A DNA stretch of 64,000 nucleotides. Origin: Solirubrobacter sp963736505 (lineage in GTDB: Bacteria > Actinomycetota > Thermoleophilia > Solirubrobacterales > Solirubrobacteraceae). The stretch is taken from the NCBI GenBank assembly GCA_963736505.1, contig CAVTOZ010000001.1:1512399-1576398 (forward strand), read 5' to 3'. Position 1 is the first letter of the stretch. The number at the start of each line of letters is the position of its first letter. Below, in pieces: positions 33,611-42,652 of the stretch. Made by a program: the position numbers and the translations under genes. The notes below the pieces were generated by a model. That model had not been told where the DNA came from, did no database searches, and worked only from the letters and a program-made list of their open reading frames with translations.

Positions 33611-34368
33611 GGCAGGACGAGCGCGCGCCGTTCGACCGGGCGCTGCATCGCGCGCGCGAGTCGGCGTACGCTCCCGGGGAGTTCGTGGGGCAAGAGGGCT
33701 TCATGACCGCCGGCGAGATCCGGGCGCTGGCAGTGCTGGTCGGCATCGGCGCCGGCGTCACGCTGCTGGACCTGTGTTGTGGCGTCGCCGGGCCGGGGCG
33801 TTTCCTCACGCGGGAGCTGGGCTGCACGTACGTGGGCGTGGACGCCAGCGCGAGCGCCGTCGCCCTCGCCCGTCTGCGAGCGGGCGACCTGCCGTGCCGC
33901 TTCGCGATCGCGCGGGTCCCGCCCCTCCCACCCGGCTCGTTCGACGTCGTGCTCCTGCTCGAAACGATGCTCGAGTTCGAGGACAAGGACGCACTGGTGC
34001 GCGAGATCGCTGCGGCGCTGGAGCCCGGCGGGCGCTTCGCCTTCACGCTCGAGGACGGGCTCCCGCTCACGCCCGCCGAGCGGTCAGCGATGCCCGACGC
34101 CGACACGGTCTGGCTCACCCCGCTCGACGAGATGGTCGCGGCCCTGGAGCGGTCTGCGCTCGTCGTCACGCGGCAAGAGGACCACAGCCAGGCGCACCGC
34201 GCGATGGCACAGGCGCTCGTCGGCGCGTTCGCCGCGGACGCCGCGGACATCGCCGCGCAGATCGGCAGCCGCGCGCTGAACGACCTGCTCGCCGCCCACC
34301 GGCTGTGGGTCGAGTGGCTCGACGCCGGGCGGGTCCGGAAGCTCACACTGGTGGCGGAGCGAGCGTAA
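33607..34368 (+). CDS. Class I SAM-dependent methyltransferase (cluster member)
   Basis: A 253-residue methyltransferase: GVTLLDLCCGVAGPGRFLTRELGCTYVGVDAS is the motif I / acidic loop pair (LDLCCGxxGPG; the Asp of VGVDAS), and SFDVVLLLETMLEFEDKDAL is motif post-II with ALEPGGRFAFTLEDG following. N-terminal about 35 residues probably bind substrate. ATG overlaps the TGA of the fusion gene. It is the last coupled gene of the cluster; substrate unknown. Confidence 0.87.
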   Translation: MRQDERAPFDRALHRARESAYAPGEFVGQEGFMTAGEIRALAVLVGIGAGVTLLDLCCGVAGPGRFLTRELGCTYVGVDASASAVALARLRAGDLPCRFAIARVPPLPPGSFDVVLLLETMLEFEDKDALVREIAAALEPGGRFAFTLEDGLPLTPAERSAMPDADTVWLTPLDEMVAALERSALVVTRQEDHSQAHRAMAQALVGAFAADAADIAAQIGSRALNDLLAAHRLWVEWLDAGRVRKLTLVAERA

Positions 34369-34378
34369 GGACGCCCTC

Positions 34379-35152
34379 ATGCGCGACATCGAGCCCGAGC
34401 ACACCATGAGCCAGATCGACAGTGCGCGAGAGCACCTCGTCGAAACCTACCGCAAGAGGGCCCGGCACTACGACATCACCTCCCCTCTCTTCTCCCCGTT
34501 CGGCCCGCAACGGGCCCACCGCCGCAGGGCCGTACGAGCGCTTCGGCTTCGCCCGGGTGACAGCGTGGTCGAGATCGCTTGCGGCACGGGACTCAGCTTC
34601 CCATTGATCGAGCGGGAAATCGGTCCCGAGGGCCGGATCGTCGGCGTTGACCTGACAGACGCGATGCTCGCCCAAGCTCAGCGTCGGATCGAGAGCAACG
34701 GCTGGAGCAACATCAGCCTCGTGCAAGCCGACGCGGCCGAGTTCGAGTTCCCGACCGGGGTCGACGCGATCCTCGCGACCTACGCGCACTCGCTGCTGCC
34801 GGAGTCCGGCCAGGTCATCGCCCGCGGCGCCGCGTCCCTCTGCGCTGGTGGGCGCTGGGTCGTGCTGGATCTCAAGATTCCCGACAACACGCCTCGCTGG
34901 CTCACGCAGCTCGGAATCGCAACTGCGGGGCGGTCCGGCTCTCTAGAGAAGTGGCTCGTGCGCCGTCCCTGGGAGGCGATTCGCGTCGCGATGCAGGAAA
35001 CGCTGGACGATCTCTCCTGGACCGAATTGTTCTTCGGGATCGCATACCTCGCTGCCGGTTCCGCCGGCGCTGAGGAATCCCGGCCGCGACCACCCTCTAC
35101 TACAGCGCCGGCGGTCGTCTACGGCCAGCTGGGCGCGCACGACGAACGCTAG
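34379..35152 (+). CDS. Class I SAM-dependent methyltransferase (second, adjacent)
   Basis: A 257-residue methyltransferase unrelated in length to the preceding one: SVVEIACGTGLSFPLIEREIGPEGRIVGVDLTDAML is motif I and its acidic partner, FPTGVDAILATYAHSLLPES is motif IV. An N-terminal HYD-helix with LVETYRKRARHYD suggests the UbiE-like group. It starts 11 bases after the previous stop, so it may be cotranscribed, but the junction is not overlapping. C-terminal basic tail (AEESRPRPPS) is unusual. An alternative ATG nine codons in is possible. Confidence 0.83.
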   Translation: MRDIEPEHTMSQIDSAREHLVETYRKRARHYDITSPLFSPFGPQRAHRRRAVRALRLRPGDSVVEIACGTGLSFPLIEREIGPEGRIVGVDLTDAMLAQAQRRIESNGWSNISLVQADAAEFEFPTGVDAILATYAHSLLPESGQVIARGAASLCAGGRWVVLDLKIPDNTPRWLTQLGIATAGRSGSLEKWLVRRPWEAIRVAMQETLDDLSWTELFFGIAYLAAGSAGAEESRPRPPSTTAPAVVYGQLGAHDER

Positions 35153-35194
35153 GCGGCCATCGCTTGCGTCTCGTCCGGCGCGCGCAGAACCTCC

Positions 35195-35820
35195 ATGACT
35201 CGAAGCTCCGCGCCGGATCACATCGATGGTGCGCTTGACTCTCCACCCGCTGGAGGCCGCATCTTGCGCGACAAGACGATTGGCCAGCTCGCGGCGCGCT
35301 CGGGGCTCTCGGTGCGCACGCTGCGCTTCTACGCCGACGCCGGCGTGCTGCCCGAGACAGCGCGGAGCGAGTCGGGTTACCGACTGTTCGGGTCCGACGC
35401 GGTCCCCCGGGCGCAACTCGTGCGCACGCTACGCGAGCTCGGTGTCGAGATAGTCCTCGAGGATGCGGCGGCGCTCCTCGGCGGTCAGGGTGGTCAGGTC
35501 GGTCATGCGCGATGGCGCGCACGTCGCGATCGAGGCGGTCAACGAGCACGCGGGCGCCGCCATCCGCGCCAACATCGACCCCGGCTCGCCCGAGGCGCTG
35601 GCCATGATCGAGCGCGTCGAAGCGATGACCCCAGACGGTGGCTCAGACCGAGCGCACGTCGCCAAGCGCATCGGCGCGTTCACCGACCGCCGCGTCTTTC
35701 GCTACTGGGACACTGGTGGGCATCGTCAACGGCTGGTCCCCGGGGTCCCATCCCCGAAGACGCCGTCGATGCCTGGCAGTGGTACGCGAAGGCACTACGC
35801 GCACACGCCGGCTAACGCTA
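35195..35820 (+). pseudogene. MerR-family regulator, scrambled (HTH intact, middle lost and partly inverted)
   Basis: The N-terminal HTH is sound: IGQLAARSGLSVRTLRFYADAGVLPETARSESGYRLF is MerR-type, then RTLRELGVEI. After that the frame breaks. The opposite strand at 35432-35510 encodes MTDLTTLTAEERRRILEDYLDTELA, which belongs to the middle of MerR/TipA-type regulators, so that piece appears inverted. A later forward stretch (HVAIEAVNEHAGAAIRANIDPG, SPEALAMIERVEAM, VFRYWDT) is the C-terminal part. The gene cannot work as a regulator. Confidence 0.65.
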
Positions 35821-36036
35821 ACCGCCCGCCGCCGATCCGCTGCGAGCCAGCGACATGTCGCCGACGACCAACAGCTGCACTGACGCGATCACGACATCAC
35901 GACACCGCTCCCGCAGCCCGCGTCGGCCCACCCGCAGATTCGCCACCGACGGCCCGGGCCGCTCCGCCAACGACACCACAACCTGCGAATACGCGTCCAC
36001 CTCGGTAGTCACTTGCAAGATGCTAGTCACTAGCAA
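35818..36036 (-). CDS. Small hypothetical protein starting inside a CTAG-palindrome
   Basis: A 72-codon frame starting at TTG (or GTG two codons later: VTSILQVTTEVDAYSQVVVSL). It has no recognisable domain; the pattern is amphipathic with VVIASVQLLVVGDMSLARS near the end. The start lies inside TGCTAG-TCA-CTAGCA, a palindrome like the one before the 123-residue protein at 13604. It may be a real regulated small gene or chance coding in a regulatory tract. Confidence 0.35.
   Translation of the reverse strand: MLVTSILQVTTEVDAYSQVVVSLAERPGPSVANLRVGRRGLRERCRDVVIASVQLLVVGDMSLARSGSAAGG
36006..36035. repeat. TAGTCACT direct repeat and TGCTAG/CTAGCA palindrome
   Basis: TAGTCACT occurs at 36006 and 36024 (18-bp period). 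Within the second copy TGCTAG (36021-36026) and CTAGCA (36030-36035) form a perfect 6-bp inverted repeat. The minus-strand sequence TTTGCTAGTGACTAGC resembles TTTGCTAGCACTAGC at 13560. It is a candidate operator for the minus-strand small gene. Confidence 0.55.
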
Positions 36037-36132
36037 ATTCGGACTGGCCTCGATAGCTGGCCTTTAGGTCAGGCGCTAAGCGGACCGGTCAGGTACCTTC
36101 GGCCTTCGCGCGGTTGGCAAGGAGGCTGAGAC

Positions 36133-39100
36133 GTGGTTTCGAGAGCGTGCCGTACCTGGACTGTGCTGGCTGTTCTGCTCCTCGCGCTCCTCGCCGCCGA
36201 GCCCGCCTCGGCTTCCGTGCTGGTGCGTGGCGCCGTTCCGCCAGGGGTCAGCCGCGCCGTGAGGGTCGGCGGCGCACCCGCGGAGCCTCTGAACATCACC
36301 CTCACGCTCAAGCGCGACGATCAAGCGGGCTTTGACCGCTTCGTCAAGGCGGTCACCGACCCGAACAGCCTGCGCTACCGCCATTTCCTGAGTCAGAAGC
36401 AGCTCGCTGACCGCTTCGGCCCGAGCGCGCACGCCTACCAGAGCGTGCTTCGGTGGTTGCGTGCCCGCGGCCTCACGCCGACCCAGGACTCGCAGAGCAG
36501 GCTGACCATCAGCGCCGCCGGCAGCCGGGCGAACGTCGAGCACGCGTTCCACACGACGATCGGCAACTACCGGCTCGGCCAGCGCAGGTTCTACGCCAAC
36601 GCGAAGGATCCGACGGTCCCGAATCGCGTCCAGAGCGTCTCCGGCCTCTCCAACGCGGCACTGCCGAGCGCGACGCCAAGCGACCAGTACACGTGCTCGT
36701 ACCGGTTCGACAACAGCGACGCGAACGCGAAGGCCGGCAAGCTGCACTGCGAGAACCTCTGCCTCTACGACCAGATCTCGAGTTCGTCCGGTGCCGCCGG
36801 GATGGACGCCACGCTCTCGCTCGTCGCGGCGTTCGCCAAGTCGCTCGGCAGCGTCTACGGCGCGATCTCGAACTACCTGTACTGCATCGGGGTCGCGGGC
36901 GCCGCGGCCGCTCCCGGCCTCGGGTCCAACGTGTATCCACCGGGGAAGCACGCGCCCACGAGACGCGCGCTTGCCACAGCGGCGCCCGGCCAGAAGATCG
37001 GGCTGCTCGAGTACGACACGTTCCGTCCGAGCGATGTCGCCGACTGGCTGACGGTCAACGGCTTCAACGGGATCTCGCCGGACACGGTCCATCAGGTGCA
37101 CGTCAACGGCGGCGTCGCCTCGCCCGGCCCAGGGGAGGCCGAGGTGCTCGTTGACGTCGACACCGTGCTTGGGATGACGGCGATCGCCGAGCCATCCGTC
37201 GTCGTCTATGACGCGCCCCCGAGCACGAGCTTCGCGCAGATGTTCCAGGCGATGATCGACGATGGCGACACGGTGATCAGCAACTCGTGGTCGCAGTGCG
37301 AGGACCAGACGTCCTCCGCCGAGGCCCACGCGATCGACGCGGTGCTCGCGAACGCAGCCGCGAGCGGCATCACCGTCCTGAACGCCACCGGCGACGACGG
37401 TCCGGACTGCCTCGACGGCGCCGCCAACACGATCGGCGTCCCCGCCGACTCCCCGCACGCGACCGCGGTCGGCGGCACCACGCCCTACTTCGGCCCAGCG
37501 TTGACCGCGGGCGAGGAGCGCTACTGGGACAGCCGCGGCGACACGCCCGCGGGTGGCGCCTCCGGCTACGGCGTGAGCCGCTACTTCGACCGCCCCGCCT
37601 ACCAAGACGGCCACACCACGGCCGCCGGTCGCTCGATCCCCGACCTCGCGCTGCCCGCCGACCCGCACGCCGGCCTGCAGCTCTGCCGCGCCGACGACGG
37701 CGGCTGCCCGGACAATCGCCAGTGGGGCGGGACGAGCATGGCCGCACCCGTGGCGGCCGCGCTCGTCGCCGACCTCAACGTCGCGACCGGCCACAACGTC
37801 GGCGACCTCAACGGGACGCTCTATCCGCTGGCCAACACCAGCGCCTTCCGTTCCGCCGCGAAGCTGGAGAGCAACTTCGCGCACGTCGGCCTCGGCTCGC
37901 CCGACTTCGGGGCGGTCGCGCAAAAGCTCAACGGGCTGACGACCGGGCCTGTAAGCGCCGGGGACTCGCTGATCGGCGCGACCGATCAGCCGCAGGCCGA
38001 CGGCAAGCAGGTCTCGATCGTGCGGGTCGTGCTGCACGACACGCGCGGCTACCCGGTCACCGGCAAGGCCGTGACGCTGACCGCCACCGGCGGCGCGCAG
38101 GTCAAGCCCGCGAGCGCCACGAGCGGCTCCGACGGTGCGGCGGCCTTCACCATCACGAACACGACGGCGCAGGTCGTGACACTCAGCGCGACGGGGGACT
38201 CCGTCGCGCTCGACGCGCACCCGACGGTGACCTTCGTCACGCCGGCCGCGACGGGCGCCACGCTGATCGCCAACCCGACCTCGGTCGTCAACGACGGCGC
38301 CGCCACGACCACGGTCAGTGTCTACCTGCAGGACTCCCAAGGGCGTCCGGCGGTCGGCAAGACCGTCTCGCTCAGCTCCACCGGGAGCGGGATCATTGCG
38401 CCCGCCTCGCACCAGACCACGACGGCGGCCAACGGCGTCGCGACGTTCACCGTGCGCGACTTCGCGAACGAATCCGTCTCGCTGAAGGCCGTCGATGCAA
38501 CCGACGGCAACCTGCCCGTGCCCGGCACGGCCACCGTGAACTTCGACCCCGCGGGCACGGCCGCGTGCAACGACACGCCGCCGACCCCCGTGGCCGGCTC
38601 AGGCCTGACGCTCTCCCCGTTCGCGACCGGCGTGCCCAACAACGACCACCCGATCGTCGGCGTCTACGGCGGGATCACGTTCACCACCGGGGCGTGCGTG
38701 GGCGTCTCGACGCCCGCGTACGACGGCTCCGGCAACGTCTTCGTGCCCAGCCCCGTCGCGAGCCAGATCTACGAGTTCGGCCCGGGTGGCGGCGTCGCGG
38801 GCGCCGCCACGGCGCTCCCGGGCAGCACGTTCGGGCCGGGCGAGCTCGTCGGCGGGCTCGCGTTCGGCAAGGACGGCCGGCTCTACGCGTCGCGCTACAA
38901 CGGCGGCGACTACACCAAGCCCGAGATCGTCGAGGTCAACCCGGCCAGCGGAGGCGTCGTGCGCGTCGTCGCCACCAGGGCTGACGGCCTGCCGTACTTC
39001 CCGAACTATCTGGCGGTCGACCCGATCAGCGGCGATCTCTTCAGCGTCGACGACGGCAGCGGCGCCGGGACCGGCAACGACAACGTGACCCGGATCGCGC

Positions 39101-40764
39101 ACCCGGAGAGCGCGCACCCGACGCTGACCCCGTACGCGAACGTCGGCGGCGTGCAGACCGGCATCACCTTCGCGCCCGACGGGACGATGTACGTGGGCGT
39201 CGTGACGGGCCAGTACACGAACGCCATCGTGGCCGCGACCGCCACCAATTCGGCGACGCCCGGCACGGTCACGAAAGCCGCGGATATCCCGGGCTCGCCG
39301 TTCGGCGTCAACGTCTCCAAGACCAACGCCTCCGGCCACGCCACCGAACTGATCGTCAGCGAGGCGGGTGGGAACATCGACCGCGCGGACCTCACCGCGC
39401 AGCCCGCGACGGTCACGGCGCTGGCCACGCGCCCCTACAGCTTCTCGACCGGCAGCTCGCTCGGGCCCGACGGCTGCCTGTACTTCAACGACCAGGACCA
39501 GGTACTGCGCGTCCGTGGCATCAGCCCACGCTGCGCCGCCCAGCAGGACGCCGGGCCACGGCTGACGCTCAGCGCCGACGGCGCGACGACCCCGGCGACC
39601 GGGGATTCCGTCGGCTTCACCGCGACGCTCAGCGGCGTCAGCGGCCCGCAGGGCACGCCGCTGTTCTTCGAGGTCTCGGGACCGAACGTCAAGCGCTCGC
39701 TCGTGCGCGCCGGCGCCGACGGCACGGCCAAGTTCAGCTACACCGGCGCCGTCCCCGGGATCGACCGCGTGCGCGCGGTCACGACCGTGGGCGACCAGAC
39801 GATCAGCTCGGCGCCGATCGCGGTCACCTGGAGCGCCGGCAAGCACGTGAGCTTCATGTCCGCGCGCGCCTCCGGCGCCGGAACCAGCGTGAACCTCAGC
39901 GCGAGCCTGGCCGACGTCAGCGTGAACCCCGCCGAGGCCGTCGCCGGCGCGAACGTCACGCTCAGCCTCGGCGGGCAGTCCTGCACCGCGGTCACCGACA
40001 GCGCCGGGAAGGCCGCGTGCGCGGTCCCCGCCCCTGCCGGCGCGGGACTCGCCACCGTCACCGCGACCTTCGACGGCAGTCCGACGCTCACCGCCGCGCG
40101 CGCCGGCAACGTCTTCGCCACCGCGGCGGCGCCCACGACGTCGCCTCCGCCCGCGGTCGTGCAGTCCTCGCCGCCGCCGACGGCGACGACCCCCGCTCCG
40201 CTTGCGCCCTCGCCCGCGCTGGCGTGCACGAGCGCGTCGATCGTGCTCATCAACGTCTATGAGCACGGCGCACGCGTGGTGATCTCCGGCGCGGCGAAGC
40301 TCGCACTGGCCGGCAAGAAGGTCCAGATCTTCCTCGCTCAGACCAGGAAGGCGGTCGCGACGGCGATGATCGCCAAGGACGGGACGTTCGCGACGACCGC
40401 GCCGCTGCCGGCCAAGAAGATCCGCAACACGTCCAAGGCGCGCTACATCGCCACGGTCGCGTCAGCGCATTCGGCCGCGCTGAAGTTGACACGCCGGATG
40501 GTCGTGACGCAGGCGACGGCCAAGGCGGGCCGCGTGCGGCTCGCCGGGACGGTCGCCAAGCCGCTGCTGAAGGGAGCCAAGGTGACGATCCGGCGGCGGA
40601 CGAGCTGCCACGGCTACGAGACCGTGGCGACGGTCAAGGTCAACGCCTCCGGCACCTGGTCGGCGAGCCTGCCGGCGGGCGCCGCGGCGGTCTACCGGGC
40701 GCAGCTGAAGGTCAAGGCGGGCCACAAGACGCAGACGACGTACTCGCTGCCGATTGCCGTATAG
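36133..40764 (+). CDS. Giant secreted S53 (sedolisin/kumamolisin-like) protease with extra domains
   Basis: A 1543-residue secreted protein; GTG preceded by GGAGG seven bases upstream, then a signal peptide (RACRTWTVLAVLLLALLAAEPASA). Residues about 45-190 are the pro-kumamolisin activation domain, followed by the catalytic domain to about 600 with Glu337 and Asp341 (AEVLVDVD), the oxyanion Asp in NATGDDG, and Ser535 in GGTSMAAP. After it come Ig-like (Big_1-type) repeats, about 615-820, a beta-propeller-like segment (about 830-1140, e.g. SPVASQIYEFGPGGGVAGA and GTMYVGVVTG), another Ig-like domain and a basic C-terminal beta domain (about 1370-1543). Typical sedolisins end near 600, so the extra 900 residues are unusual. 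It acts outside the cell in acid; substrate unknown. Confidence 0.88.
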   Translation: MVSRACRTWTVLAVLLLALLAAEPASASVLVRGAVPPGVSRAVRVGGAPAEPLNITLTLKRDDQAGFDRFVKAVTDPNSLRYRHFLSQKQLADRFGPSAHAYQSVLRWLRARGLTPTQDSQSRLTISAAGSRANVEHAFHTTIGNYRLGQRRFYANAKDPTVPNRVQSVSGLSNAALPSATPSDQYTCSYRFDNSDANAKAGKLHCENLCLYDQISSSSGAAGMDATLSLVAAFAKSLGSVYGAISNYLYCIGVAGAAAAPGLGSNVYPPGKHAPTRRALATAAPGQKIGLLEYDTFRPSDVADWLTVNGFNGISPDTVHQVHVNGGVASPGPGEAEVLVDVDTVLGMTAIAEPSVVVYDAPPSTSFAQMFQAMIDDGDTVISNSWSQCEDQTSSAEAHAIDAVLANAAASGITVLNATGDDGPDCLDGAANTIGVPADSPHATAVGGTTPYFGPALTAGEERYWDSRGDTPAGGASGYGVSRYFDRPAYQDGHTTAAGRSIPDLALPADPHAGLQLCRADDGGCPDNRQWGGTSMAAPVAAALVADLNVATGHNVGDLNGTLYPLANTSAFRSAAKLESNFAHVGLGSPDFGAVAQKLNGLTTGPVSAGDSLIGATDQPQADGKQVSIVRVVLHDTRGYPVTGKAVTLTATGGAQVKPASATSGSDGAAAFTITNTTAQVVTLSATGDSVALDAHPTVTFVTPAATGATLIANPTSVVNDGAATTTVSVYLQDSQGRPAVGKTVSLSSTGSGIIAPASHQTTTAANGVATFTVRDFANESVSLKAVDATDGNLPVPGTATVNFDPAGTAACNDTPPTPVAGSGLTLSPFATGVPNNDHPIVGVYGGITFTTGACVGVSTPAYDGSGNVFVPSPVASQIYEFGPGGGVAGAATALPGSTFGPGELVGGLAFGKDGRLYASRYNGGDYTKPEIVEVNPASGGVVRVVATRADGLPYFPNYLAVDPISGDLFSVDDGSGAGTGNDNVTRIAHPESAHPTLTPYANVGGVQTGITFAPDGTMYVGVVTGQYTNAIVAATATNSATPGTVTKAADIPGSPFGVNVSKTNASGHATELIVSEAGGNIDRADLTAQPATVTALATRPYSFSTGSSLGPDGCLYFNDQDQVLRVRGISPRCAAQQDAGPRLTLSADGATTPATGDSVGFTATLSGVSGPQGTPLFFEVSGPNVKRSLVRAGADGTAKFSYTGAVPGIDRVRAVTTVGDQTISSAPIAVTWSAGKHVSFMSARASGAGTSVNLSASLADVSVNPAEAVAGANVTLSLGGQSCTAVTDSAGKAACAVPAPAGAGLATVTATFDGSPTLTAARAGNVFATAAAPTTSPPPAVVQSSPPPTATTPAPLAPSPALACTSASIVLINVYEHGARVVISGAAKLALAGKKVQIFLAQTRKAVATAMIAKDGTFATTAPLPAKKIRNTSKARYIATVASAHSAALKLTRRMVVTQATAKAGRVRLAGTVAKPLLKGAKVTIRRRTSCHGYETVATVKVNASGTWSASLPAGAAAVYRAQLKVKAGHKTQTTYSLPIAV

Positions 40765-40855
40765 CTTCTAAGCGGTGACGACCGAGCGCTTGCGCATCTC
40801 CGAAGACAATCGCCGCTGGTGAACGGTCGCGGCGCTGTGCTTCGCCCTGACGCGC

Positions 40856-40885
40856 GGAGGGGCGCGGTATCCGCCGCGCCCCTCC
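40856..40885. terminator. Bidirectional hairpin between convergent genes
   Basis: GGAGGGGCGCGG and CCGCGCCCCTCC form a perfect 12-bp stem with a 6-base loop. It lies between the sedolisin stop and the stop of the sialidase-like gene, both transcribed towards it. No U-run follows on either side, as is common in GC-rich actinobacteria, so termination is inferred from position and stem strength. Confidence 0.65.
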
Positions 40886-40993
40886 CTCTCAGTCGGCCCT
40901 GACGGCGCACTGGGGGAACCGGCGGAACACTGCGCGATGCCCCGCGGGAGTGGCGCCCGCCGCTCCCTCTGGCGACCGCCGACCTGACCGCGG

Positions 40994-42652
40994 TCAATAG
41001 GCTGCTCCGAAGGTCGCCCGGGGCAGGATCCCGAGCACTTGGTCCTGGTAGTAGACGAGTCCGCCACCGTCGGCCTTCGTCGGCGAGGGGTAGTGGGTGG
41101 AGACGCCGAAGGTGTAGATGGCGCCGCTCGAGATCGCCAGACCGAAGTAGTCGCCGATGAATCCCCTTCCCACGGGACACGGGTCGGTGTGGGCGGCGCA
41201 TGGATACTGCGTGATTCCGCCGACCTTCTGTTGCGGCTGGTCCGGGTCCCAGGTGAACTGCGACACGCGGACGTTGCCGCCGACCGGCACGGCGCCGGCC
41301 CCGTGGTCCTTGTAGGCCTGCAGCGAGATGTCGATGCACGTGTTGGCCGCGCCGCGGTGCTCGGGCAGGATGCTCGGGTCGTTGGGGCAGGTCGCGCGGC
41401 GGTCGTAGAAGGCGATCGCCACCGCTCCCTGAGGTCCGGCCGCGACGGACGGCTGGAACTGGTCGGTCGTCAGCGCATTGGGCGCGTCGTCGACCGTGAC
41501 AGGAGCGCTCCACGTCAGACCGCCGTCGGTGGACTGCGTGAACTTGACGTCGGACTGGCCGTGCGCCACGTCCCAGTCCTCGTAGGTGAGGTAGAGGTGG
41601 CCGGCGTAGGTCGGGCTTGACGTGAAGCTCTCGATGATCCCGTCGCGGAAGCTTGTGTTGGGGAACGAGCCGTTGGGGTTCTCGCTCGGCGTCGCGGCCG
41701 CCACGAAAGGCCCGAAGGTCACGCCGTCGTCGGTCGACTTCGTCACGTAGACGTGGCCGACGCGGTTCTTGTTGGTGGTGTCGAAGCCGCCGACGAAGGC
41801 GACGTACAGTGTCCCGTCGCGCCCGACCGACGGGTAGACGTAGGTCGTCGCCGGCGTCGTGACGCCGGGCGGCGTGAGCGTCACGGCCTTGGCGAAGGTC
41901 TGTCCGCGGTCACGTGAGACGGCGAGCCGGATCTTGCCGTTGCCGGCCGCGCCGTTGAAGGTCGTCCACATCGCGTAGACGTGGTCGCGGTAGGCCGTGT
42001 CGGGGAAGTGGTTGACCGCCACCCACTGCTTGTCCTCGACGTGCCCGAGCGTGAGGCTGGTCTGGTTGTTGTTGTTCTCCAGGTCCTGGCCGCCGTTGCC
42101 CTTGATCCAGGTGCGGCCGAGGTCGTCGGAGTAGGAGAGGTCGATGGCGCCGTTCGGGTGCAGGCCGCCGCCCCAGAACGCGTTGAAGGGGAGCGTCGTC
42201 TGGTACGCGCGGCCCTGGGTGTCGAAGTCGACGTTCGGGTCGGTGTCGTTCGTCCAGCTCGGCGGCATCGCCTGCGTGCCGGTCGAGACGCAGTCGTAGC
42301 CCTGCACCTGGCTCTGCCCGGCGATCGCGCCGTCATTGATGGCGTAGGCGCCGAGGTGGAAGTCGTAGAAGGTGCTGAAGGTCTCGAAGAACAGCTTCGA
42401 CGTGCCGACGAGCGACTCGGTGCCCGGCTCGACGGCGATCCAGGACTCCGAGCGGTTGGAGTTGTACAGGCCGGGCCGGCAGGTGCCAGGATCGGGCCGC
42501 GTCGAGCCCGGCGACACGGGGTATCCGCCGCCGGCGATCGGCGCGTTCGCCACGACGTTGCTACCTACCGGGGTGGCCCAGTCGGCCGACGCCGGAGCGG
42601 CCACCGCGAAGGTGGCCGCGACGACGGCGCCGGCGAGGATGCGCGCGCTCAT
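40994..42652 (-). CDS. Secreted sialidase-like beta-propeller protein
   Basis: A 552-residue secreted protein with a cleavable signal peptide (MSARILAGAVVAATFAVAAPASA). The body holds Asp-box/BNR-type repeats: YSDDLGRTWIKG, SRDRGQTFAKAV, STDDGVTFGP, STDGGLTWSAP, each of the S-x-D-x-G-x-T/S-F/W form, and strands between them as in six-bladed sialidase propellers. The Arg triad of true sialidases is not obvious, so it may be another glycoside-binding or -cleaving protein. ATGA overlap with the upstream paralog (42649). Length is larger than bacterial sialidases' catalytic domain. Confidence 0.8.
   Translation of the reverse strand: MSARILAGAVVAATFAVAAPASADWATPVGSNVVANAPIAGGGYPVSPGSTRPDPGTCRPGLYNSNRSESWIAVEPGTESLVGTSKLFFETFSTFYDFHLGAYAINDGAIAGQSQVQGYDCVSTGTQAMPPSWTNDTDPNVDFDTQGRAYQTTLPFNAFWGGGLHPNGAIDLSYSDDLGRTWIKGNGGQDLENNNNQTSLTLGHVEDKQWVAVNHFPDTAYRDHVYAMWTTFNGAAGNGKIRLAVSRDRGQTFAKAVTLTPPGVTTPATTYVYPSVGRDGTLYVAFVGGFDTTNKNRVGHVYVTKSTDDGVTFGPFVAAATPSENPNGSFPNTSFRDGIIESFTSSPTYAGHLYLTYEDWDVAHGQSDVKFTQSTDGGLTWSAPVTVDDAPNALTTDQFQPSVAAGPQGAVAIAFYDRRATCPNDPSILPEHRGAANTCIDISLQAYKDHGAGAVPVGGNVRVSQFTWDPDQPQQKVGGITQYPCAAHTDPCPVGRGFIGDYFGLAISSGAIYTFGVSTHYPSPTKADGGGLVYYQDQVLGILPRATFGAAY

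Noticed and set aside
36076..38412. 778-codon minus-strand frame opposite the sedolisin
   Set aside because: Low-complexity Arg/Gly/Asp shadow without homology features.
40768..41067. Minus-strand frame between sedolisin and sialidase genes
   Set aside because: It overlaps the strong hairpin and the 3' end of the sialidase gene and shows no motif.
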